DNA from: Cryphonectria parasitica EP155
Taxonomy: Eukaryota; Ascomycota; Sordariomycetes; Diaporthales; Cryphonectriaceae
Assembly: GCF_011745365.1 (NCBI RefSeq)
Contig: NW_024468910.1
Coordinates: 3,748,068 to 3,812,067 of the forward strand
Length of the DNA stretch: 64,000 nt
Direction: 5' to 3'
Made by a program: the position numbers and the translations under genes
The notes under the pieces: generated by a model
Databases searched by the model: none
Seen by the model: only the letters and a program-made list of their open reading frames with translations
What the model was told of the DNA's origin: nothing
Shown here: positions 56,808 through 64,000 of the stretch, piece by piece
Layout of the letters: every line of letters starts with the position of its first letter
Position numbering within the stretch: position 1 is the first letter of the stretch

Positions 56808-59364
56808 CCTTTTATTTTCCTTCGTTGTACGGTGTACCGCTGTTTGCTATGTGGCAGGGACGCGCAATGGTCATGCTCATCCTCGAGCATGCTATGGCTG
56901 GCCCGTTCAAATCAGGGCTAAAATAAAATTAGGAGCGATGAGACGCAGACTCAGTGTCAAGTGTTTTCCTCGATTGTATCGCTAGTCTCTACATACAAAA
57001 GTACTGTGTAATAGCCAATCTGTGTACTGCCGATGGCCTTCTTGAGCAATTATCCTCTTCGCCGAATCAGAAAGATCAAGACCGTGTCTGCTGGTTTACA
57101 AGACACGCTATTGCATCACAGTGAAGGTGCAGCCTCTTCCGAGTCAACTGCAACTGGATACCGGCTTCCTGAGCTCGCAGTCTGCTTTTTATTCATTTAG
57201 GTAGAACGTGCACGATTCTATTGAAGATTTAGCAATTATGCCGAACTATGTGGGATACTAGAGCATTGCCCAATCGGGCTACTGTGGGTCCAGGCGTATA
57301 AGTCCATTGGTCCATCCCGACCTGACAACGGGCGGGGTCTCAACACAATAGTGAGAGGAGCCTTCTGCGAGACAAATAGAATGGTATCGCCAGAAAAATA
57401 TTGGAGGGATTACATACAGGCTGGATGTGACGCGTCAGTCTACTGTCGCCCTGGTGTCGTACCTAGGTACATCCTGTGTGAGTCCGACCTACGCAGCTAC
57501 ATAGGCCACAGCCATTTCCAGTCAGTTGGGAGTGGTCACTCCTTTTAGCTGTCGCATACATTCCCTGATCGTGGACTACCAAGCTGAGATGTTGAAAAAG
57601 AGCTCATTCTCAGCACGTAACAATTACGACGGCCAGACAAATCTGTACCAGGGTCTTCGAATTGATTGACGAGAAAGACGCTCACTTGACCCCGCATAGG
57701 ACTACTAGCACATATGCTCAACTGCGCAGTTGGCGCTCCAAATGTCAGCCACTCATCTGCCAAGAACCGCACCCTGACCGAGGCCCAGACCAGGCATAGC
57801 CAACAACGAACACACCAGCAAGGCTAAGCGAAGTCCGACATGGGCAGCTATTACCAACATACAGCGAGTAGATGTTTATTATAGCGATTTGTACATGTCA
57901 TTAGGTTGCTTAGGCTCTTGTTGAAGACCACAGGCATGATGCTAGATCCGCGATATGGGGGGTGGAGGAGGAGGCGTATGTCAGGATGGTAAGCAGCATA
58001 GCACCCCACTGCAAACTAGTTTGCTGTTTATTGGTCAGTAATAAGACTGCGCAATGTCATTAGCACCGGGGGGGGGGGGAGTCAATCAAAAGAGACCAGT
58101 CGAAGGGTCGGTTCCAGCCTCATCTTGGCTCCGAACCTTTCCTTGGCAGCACATGAGCCCGAATGCCACTGGGGCTCAAGGTGTTGCCTCCAGGCACCTT
58201 CTTCATGCAATGAGTTAGCTTGAACTGCTTCAAATATGTGATAGTGCATGATTCAGTCACGTAAGATGAGTAGCGCGGCCTTGGCTTTCTGTCGTTCACA
58301 TTTTCTGCAGGTGAGAAATTAAGGTTGTTGTTTGACAGGGCAGCTACGACGCGAGGGCAAAGTACGAGGAACCGCCTCTGTGCATGAGGCTGAGAAACGC
58401 GGAGAAGCCATCGCTAGACCAATGAAAATGAAAAGACTCTGACCACACGTGATGATTCTCCGTTTTGTGTACCAAATGTAGCCTATGGCCGACGAAGGAA
58501 GGCCGACTTCCGGGACTAGTTGTGTCGGGCAAGGGTTTTACTAGTCACTCGAAGTGATTTTACGAATCTGTGATGTATCTATGAGCTTTCGGTGGAAGAA
58601 ATCATACAAGGAAAGTACGACTTTAAGGGAAATTGTGCACACAGCTTGCTTAAGTATACAATTTTACGCAAAACGTACAATACGTGTCGGAGTGATGATA
58701 CCTTCGCTTGTGATCCTGGAGATTCCACTTCGATATTTCTGGGAAACACTCATAGGGCCTAGCTTGTCTTCTGGGACTGAGCATCACCTGTTGACCTCAT
58801 CATCGTGAAAGAATTCTAGGGAAAAACCAAGTCACGTTGATCCTTCCGACCATGCTCTATAAAGCAAAGAGGAGCAGGGCCATGCAAGTTATCGGCATCA
58901 ACACATTGAAGCAGAGCGACAATGACCGACTCCCGGGAGAATTTTCAGGCCGTTTTGATACTATCACGCGTAAGACGTACATAGGACTAGGGCTGTAGTC
59001 CAATTCATATCCCATGAGGCTAGCCACGAACCCTTTGAGGTGCACACCGGTCCGAAATTGAGGTGGGCAGCATACAAGCATCCTATGAGATCTCGTTGGT
59101 CTACAACATTCAATAGCTCACTTTATACAGAGCGCAAGGATTGAGATTGTGATATTGTGAGGTAATGAAAACAGAAAAGTATTCATGGGCTACGTTCTGT
59201 GCAAAAGCAGCCCCAGAGCTTGACCCAAACTTACATATAAACCATGGACCCGTCCCACCTCAAGTGTAGAGAAGGTGTAACCCGAAATCCAGCCCAGGAC
59301 CTTCGTCCAGACGGAGACAATTTCCAACCTCTCTTCCAAAAAAGCAACACCACACTAGCACAAA
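56808..59364. other. Large gene-free region with dispersed-repeat copy
   Basis: No supported gene in 2.5 kb. It contains dispersed-repeat copy B (57476-57557) and a G run at 58068-58079. A frame of about 95 codons without an ATG lies on the minus strand at about 58415-58110 and was not accepted. Confidence 0.55.
57476..57557. repeat. Dispersed repeat, copy B
   Basis: Matches 2860-2945 in the same orientation across about 80 bases. Seven of the eight substitutions are transitions. Neither copy contains an open frame, and no terminal repeats were found around it. Confidence 0.7.
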
Positions 59365-59780
59365 ATGCACTCCTCCTACCTCATTCTCTCCTTGCTCCCT
59401 CTCACGACCTTGGCCACGATCGACGGCCACTGTTCCGGCACAGCGACGGGCGAGTACCTCGAGTACGGAATATGCATCTCCACAGCCACCTGCAGTGACT
59501 ACGGCGGCTCCTATATCACTGGGGGCTGTCCCAATGACCCGAACAATATCAAGTGCTGTGTGGTCGGCCTTGAGAAATCAGCGTCAACTGATCCTTGTGG
59601 CGGCTCCTCCTACTGCTCCTGGAATAATCTTGGCTGTGCTGGGACTTATAAACCTGGTCAGATGGCCCCCCCACCCCCCCCCCCAATACACACCAGAAAG
59701 TCATTATTTTCATGTTCTGACAGCAAACTTGTTCAGGTTATTGCCCTGGCGGAAAGACCTATGAGTGTTGCTACGACTGA
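59365..59780 (+). CDS. Small secreted protein with 12 cysteines
   Basis: Two exons (59365-59656, 59737-59780) give 111 residues. A signal peptide (YLILSLLPLTTLA) is followed by a mature part of about 93 residues with 12 cysteines, including two CC pairs. The second exon supplies the last four cysteines (GYCPGGKTYECCYD), so the gene is meaningless without splicing. The pattern CSGTATGEYLEYGICIST, then GGCPND and KCCVVGL, resembles a Cys-rich module found alone or in front of cell-wall-hydrolase domains in filamentous fungi. That likeness is from memory and is moderate. It could be a wall-binding or effector-like protein. The donor is a weak GTCAGA, but a good branch-like TTCTGAC precedes the acceptor. 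It is convergent with the amidohydrolase. Confidence 0.82.
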
Positions 59781-59984
59781 GGGGTGGTGATGTGTTTATT
59801 CTATACAATCAGGTCGCACAGCTTGAAGAACAGATTGTGGAGCAAATACTCGAGCCGATGGGAGAGGGAGATCAGATGAGATCACCAGAAAACGCTATCG
59901 CAAGCTTTTGTTTCTTTGCAAGACAATTTAAAGTCAACTGCTGGCACCTGTATGAACAGCATCACCATTTCAAGTAATTATGTT

Positions 59985-60980
59985 CTACTCGAGCCTGAAG
60001 AAAGGAGCACCTCCTTTATACTCAACTTTGAGCAACTTCTGCGCATTCTTATACGCAATCATGGCAAATTGCTCTTCGTCCACCAGCCCACTCTCCTGCA
60101 GGCTCCGCATAAAAGCCAAGCCCTTCTCGTTCGAGGTGAAGGGGTAATCCACACTATACAGTATGTGATCAATCTTGGTATTCCTCAAGATGGTCGCCAA
60201 TGGGTCCAGACTCCAGACGCCACTCGTAGTAATCCAGATATTCTCAGCATACACGGCCTTGAAGTTCCTCTGCCGGTCCTTGAAGCCACCCAGCGTCTCG
60301 CTCCAGGCCACACGGTCGACAAACATGGGCAGGGACGAGCCAAAGTGGCCCACGATCACCTTGAGCCGCGGGAACCTGTCAAACACCCCCGCGGCGAAGA
60401 GGCGCAGGACGTGCGTCGCGACCTCGGCGTGCCAGCCGTATGCGAACGTCCCCAGCAGGGTGCTGTCTGTAGCCGAGAAGCTGCCTGTGTATAGGACGTC
60501 TTTCATGGCCTGACTCGGCTCCGCCGGGTGCAGGTAGACGGGGACGTCGAGTGCCTCGGCCGCGGCCCAGAGTTGATCGTACGCGGGGCCGTCGTAGAAG
60601 GTGCCGTAGGCGTGGTTTCCAACCAGAGTCCCGACGAATTCCAGTTCCTGCACACACCGCGTCAGCTCGGCGGCGATGGCCTCGGGCGTGGCCATCGGCA
60701 GGGTGGCGAAGCCCGAGAAGCGATCTGGGTGTGCCCTGCACGCCTCGGCGAGCTGGTCGTTGACGGCGCTGGCCTGCTGCAGCGTGAGGACCATGGGGAC
60801 GTGAGAGACGACCTGCCGCACGACGTTGTTGTCGTCCATACTTTGCAGCCGGAGGGGGCCGACATCCGGGAGGCGACGGAGGGCATCGGCGAAGAAGTTC
60901 TCCCCTATGCCGGATGCTTCCTTGGTATAGGACGTAACGCGGGCAAAGTGCTCCTCGAGAGAGATGAAGGGTGGTAACAT
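59985..60980 (-). CDS. Amidohydrolase-2 family protein (decarboxylase-like)
   Basis: A single exon of 331 residues, full length for the family. The TIM-barrel metal-site features of the ACMSD/2,3-dihydroxybenzoate-decarboxylase group are visible: an N-terminal EEHF (E9, E10, H11), VYLHP with a ligand His, IVGHFGSSLP, and the C-terminal YSVDYPF whose Asp is catalytic. Relatives remove CO2 from aromatic or enol acids without oxygen, using Zn or Mn; the substrate here is unknown. The gene is divergent from the MFS transporter, with about 830 bp shared between them, and is tail-to-tail with the small Cys-rich protein. Confidence 0.88.
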   Translation of the reverse strand: MLPPFISLEEHFARVTSYTKEASGIGENFFADALRRLPDVGPLRLQSMDDNNVVRQVVSHVPMVLTLQQASAVNDQLAEACRAHPDRFSGFATLPMATPEAIAAELTRCVQELEFVGTLVGNHAYGTFYDGPAYDQLWAAAEALDVPVYLHPAEPSQAMKDVLYTGSFSATDSTLLGTFAYGWHAEVATHVLRLFAAGVFDRFPRLKVIVGHFGSSLPMFVDRVAWSETLGGFKDRQRNFKAVYAENIWITTSGVWSLDPLATILRNTKIDHILYSVDYPFTSNEKGLAFMRSLQESGLVDEEQFAMIAYKNAQKLLKVEYKGGAPFFRLE

Positions 60981-61812
60981 TTTCTTTTTGCTTTCGAGAG
61001 AAGTGCGGGCGAAAAGCTGGTGCGACAGAGGGAAGCAGATGATGGTTCGTATTGCTATCTGTTAGCGATCAACGACGATCGAGAGAGTGTGAGTGTTCAA
61101 GATTAGATGACCAGAGTGGCCTCCATCATTACCGTCCGCCTCGTTCCTTGTTATATTCCATCACCTCTTCATAACAAGCAATACACATACTCAAGGTGGG
61201 TTGCGTACAAGCAATTAACCTGACAGTTTTCACGGCTTGCCCTCGGAACGTTCTCGGCAGGTTATCGGCGCCAGCAGAGCCGCCGAGACAGCTCAAGATA
61301 CGGATGGCGAAGGCCGACCGGGATTACAGCCAGCCGTACAACAAGGATCCACTACTGTAGTTAATACAATGGTTAAAGTACTGTCTGTGGTCGCATCTGC
61401 TCCAAAGTCCCTGCATCGCCCACACTCCTGACTGGCCCGAACCAATCTCGGGGGTACGGCACAGCAGTGAGGAGAACCTGGCCGATAACTTCCAAGCTTT
61501 TCGTCATTGGCCACGAGAGCCTGTGCCTTGATAGGTCGCGGGGAAGAAGATTGGGGTTGCTTTATTTCCGTCAGGAGAGGGGAGAGAAAGAATAAAGAGA
61601 GCAGAGAGAAATTCATGTGACCTCCAATAGGAAAAGGATCTTTCCAGCTGACCTTGCCAGTCTTGACTTGAAAGTAATAACAGTAGTACATGGTGGACTG
61701 CACGACATTTCAGCGGTCCGAGACTGTTGGCGCTTCTCGCAAACGCCGTCCTGGTCTGTCTTCTGCAGAACGGAGCGCCGTGAATCTAGACCGCGCGGTC
61801 ATAACCACCGCC
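60981..61812. other. Shared promoter region of amidohydrolase and MFS genes
   Basis: About 830 bp between two divergent starts. A binding-site search was not possible by eye. No coding sequence is seen, although frames overlap weakly on both strands. Confidence 0.5.
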
Positions 61813-61979
61813 ATGGATGAATCTCAGAAACCGAAGACCGTCCAGCGAGAAGTCGCTGAAGAGGATATCGTTACGGGGAAAAAGAACAGCAAGGGCATCA
61901 TACTGCGACCACAGCCCTCGAATGATCCAAACGAGCCGCTGGTAAGCCCCCCCCCCCGGGCTTGGCACTCGCCTGGACC

Positions 61980-62011
<32 letters not shown>

Positions 62012-63648
62012 ACGCTGGTTGCTCAGAAAAACCTTACGATTATGACAGAACTGGTCGCAATGGGACAAGTACACAACATACCTGGTGATCTGCTGGTTCA
62101 CATTTCTGGCGTTCATGAACTCGTCCGCGTTCACGGTGGCCGTACAGGCGATCATCAAGCAATTCAAGAAGAGCTCGACTGAGGCGAGTTACTTGAGTAA
62201 GGCCCTGGACTCCCTCCACCCGTTCCCTGGCTTGTCACTTGCTGATGACAAGGCAAAAGCATCATTGCAGGTGCTCTTCATGGGTTTTGGCGCCTTGGTC
62301 TGGATGCCCCTGATCCGTATTATCGGGAAGAGGCCAGGCTACCTCGCTAGCCTGGTCTTCCTCTGCGTGACCAACGTATGGGGTTTTTACTCCACGACAT
62401 ATGGGAGCCTCCTTGCCTCGCGCATTGTCGGCGGGTTTCTCACGGCAGCTGCAGATGCACCAGTTCCTAGTGTCGTTGCTGAGCTGTTCTTCTTTCACGA
62501 GCGAGGCCATGGGATGATGTTTTTCTCCCTGGCCCTCTCCTGTGGTGCCTTTCTAGGGCCCTTGTTCAATGCGTACATCACACAGTACCTTGGCTGGAAG
62601 TGGATGTGCGGTGTAATGGCTATCGTCTCGGGAGCGACATTCTTTGTGGCGTTGTTTCTCCTCAAGGAGACTGCATATGTCGTAGGGCCAGAGGGCCGAG
62701 ACCTCGAGGCTCCTGCGTCTGCATATGCGCCAAGGAGAAGCTGGCTTGCCTCCCTGGGCTTCACAATTGGCTACAATCAGCACGCCTCTTTCTTCGGCTG
62801 GGTTGCACGAACTGTGCTGTTGGTCGCATATCCACCGGTCCTGATTGCTGGCCTTATATGTGGCCTTTTTATTGGATGGTAAGTTTGCTGCTGTCCGCAT
62901 TCTCCTTCCCCCACCTCTCTGCCCTTCTTCTATGCTTCTCACTGTTGCTGTGCACGCTGACTCTCAACGGATAGTAACATCGCTGTGCAGCTCGTGGCCT
63001 CGCAGACCTTTACAGCTGCACCATGGAACTGGACCCTGCACAGTGTCGGGCTGCTGGCCATCTCTGGCTTTATCGGGTCTCTCCTCTCCTTCTTCGCCGG
63101 CGGTCGACTTATCGACCTGATAGCCACGCGGATGACGGCACGACGAAGCGAGCATCCTGAGCCTGAGTTTCGACTGCCAGCTATGATCATCCCAGCAGTC
63201 GTGGGTCCCATGGGCATGTTGCTGTATGGGCTGGTCATTGCGGCCCAGGACAGCTGGGGTGGAGCTGCTGTCGGGTATGGCATGGAAGGCTTCGGCGCGA
63301 CGGCCGCTGCCAACATCATTATTACCTATGCCGTCGATGCATACCGACCTGTGAGCCTTTCCTGTGCTTTCGTGGTGTTGTCGGAGCATGTGCTGACTGT
63401 CCCTACACAAACAGATTGCGGGCGAGACAATCGTCATCGTTTTCATTGTTCGCAATGTGATTGGCTGTTTGATATCGACCTACATCTCCGTGTGGATCAA
63501 GCAGCAAGGTGTGAGACACGCTTTTGGAGAGCTCGTCGGGGTCGCATATATCATCTTGTCACTTTCTCTGGTGCTGTTTGTCTTCGGGAGGAGGATCAGA
63601 GCCTTCACGGGGCGCTTTGGGCCCATGGCGAGCGTTGCGTTTCACTGA
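61813..63648 (+). CDS. Major facilitator superfamily transporter
   Basis: Five exons (61813-61941, 62049-62196, 62260-62878, 62975-63350, 63415-63648) give 501 residues with matching phases. About 45 polar N-terminal residues precede NWSQWDKYTTYLVICWF, the first helix. The loop between helices 2 and 3 (PLIRIIGKRPGY) is the MFS signature. RIVGGFLTAAADAPVPSVVAELFFFHERGHGM and LGPLFNAYITQYLGWKWM match the fungal DHA1-like group. Twelve helices are consistent with the hydrophobic blocks. These are plasma-membrane drug or metabolite exporters or importers. Intron 1 contains a GT microsatellite (about 61979-62010) and a C run. The gene pairs divergently with the amidohydrolase. Confidence 0.92.
61979..62010. 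repeat. GT microsatellite inside MFS intron 1
   Basis: About 15 GT units on the sense strand within the first intron of the transporter gene, between its C-rich donor side and its acceptor. Confidence 0.9.
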
Positions 63649-64000
63649 TGCGGACGTCCAGCTTCAAAAATCAAGCTACCTGTCTGTCGTGCATTGTTCA
63701 GCCCTCTCTGTCCGTGCAGAAACCCACTCCTGCATGCGTCTTGCCCTTTATTTCAGGAACATCATCGGCCCTGCCACTGGATGTGCCTGTCTTGAGAATT
63801 CTGGTCTTGTGGGCCTTGTTCTGTCTGGTTCATTGAAGGGCTAGGACTTCCCTGTATGCCATATCGATGATTTGTTCTCCCCGCCAAACGGGCAGTTTGG
63901 AGTCAACAGCTATTGTTGCATCCGCAGTAGAGACGTTCCAGGAAGAGCGAGCCCGAGCTTGCTTCACTCTTTTTCGAATCCCATTAATCTTCATCAGTAG
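63649..64000. other. 3' flank of the MFS gene
   Basis: 350 bases after the transporter stop. No gene start or repeat is recognised before the window ends. Confidence 0.5.

Noticed and set aside
58110..58415. Minus-strand frame of about 95 codons without stops
   Set aside because: It lacks an ATG for most of its length and has no recognised motif or splice partner; lies in repeat-bearing DNA.
62197..62259. Uninterrupted frame through this 63-nt segment of the MFS gene
   Set aside because: Although open, removing it joins ASYLTSLQVLFMGFGALVW, matching the family, while keeping it would insert 21 polar residues into a helix region.

Overview
The window is nuclear DNA of a filamentous ascomycete, most likely a Sordariomycete. 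The reasons are short GT-AG introns of about 60-180 nt in most genes, GC-rich exons, CT-rich gene leaders, and families typical of Pezizomycotina (fungal rhodopsin-like receptor, class III old yellow enzyme, GPI-anchored surface proteins, Ser/Thr-rich single-pass proteins). I resolved 22 protein-coding genes. Splice junctions were set by hand from frame continuity, GT/AG and branch-like sequences, so exon ends may be off by a base or two. No tRNA, rRNA or CRISPR was recognised.

Left part (1-24.8 kb): about 3.5 kb without genes that carries a perfect 15-bp hairpin and one copy of a dispersed repeat. Then follow a small three-exon antibiotic-biosynthesis-monooxygenase-like gene, a fungal multi-pass membrane protein, a retinol-dehydrogenase-like SDR, a bifunctional pseudouridine-5'-phosphate glycosidase/PfkB kinase, a GPI-anchored glycoprotein, the ribosome-biogenesis factor Utp18, a small unknown conserved protein convergent with it, and a Pif1/Rrm3-type helicase with an N-terminal PCNA-binding motif.

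Middle (24.8-47.8 kb): a 1412-residue tail-anchored protein of unknown function behind a 3.3-kb gene-free leader region, an F-box protein with striking homopolymer tracts, mitochondrial methylmalonate-semialdehyde dehydrogenase, calnexin, methylthioribulose-1-phosphate dehydratase (methionine salvage), a Cys-containing GPI protein, a classical SDR, and the GINS subunit Sld5.

Right part (47.8-64 kb): a Ser/Thr-rich single-pass membrane protein, a class III old yellow enzyme, a six-exon rhodopsin-like seven-helix protein, a 111-residue secreted 12-cysteine protein, and a divergently transcribed amidohydrolase-2/MFS-transporter pair at the right end. Gene-free blocks of 2.5-2.7 kb flank the receptor gene, and one holds the second copy of the dispersed repeat. 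The two copies differ almost only by transitions, as expected after repeat-induced point mutation.

Most genes are housekeeping and independent. The one plausible small functional group is the secreted Cys-rich protein, amidohydrolase and MFS transporter at 59.3-63.6 kb. I saw no clear case of an undescribed system.
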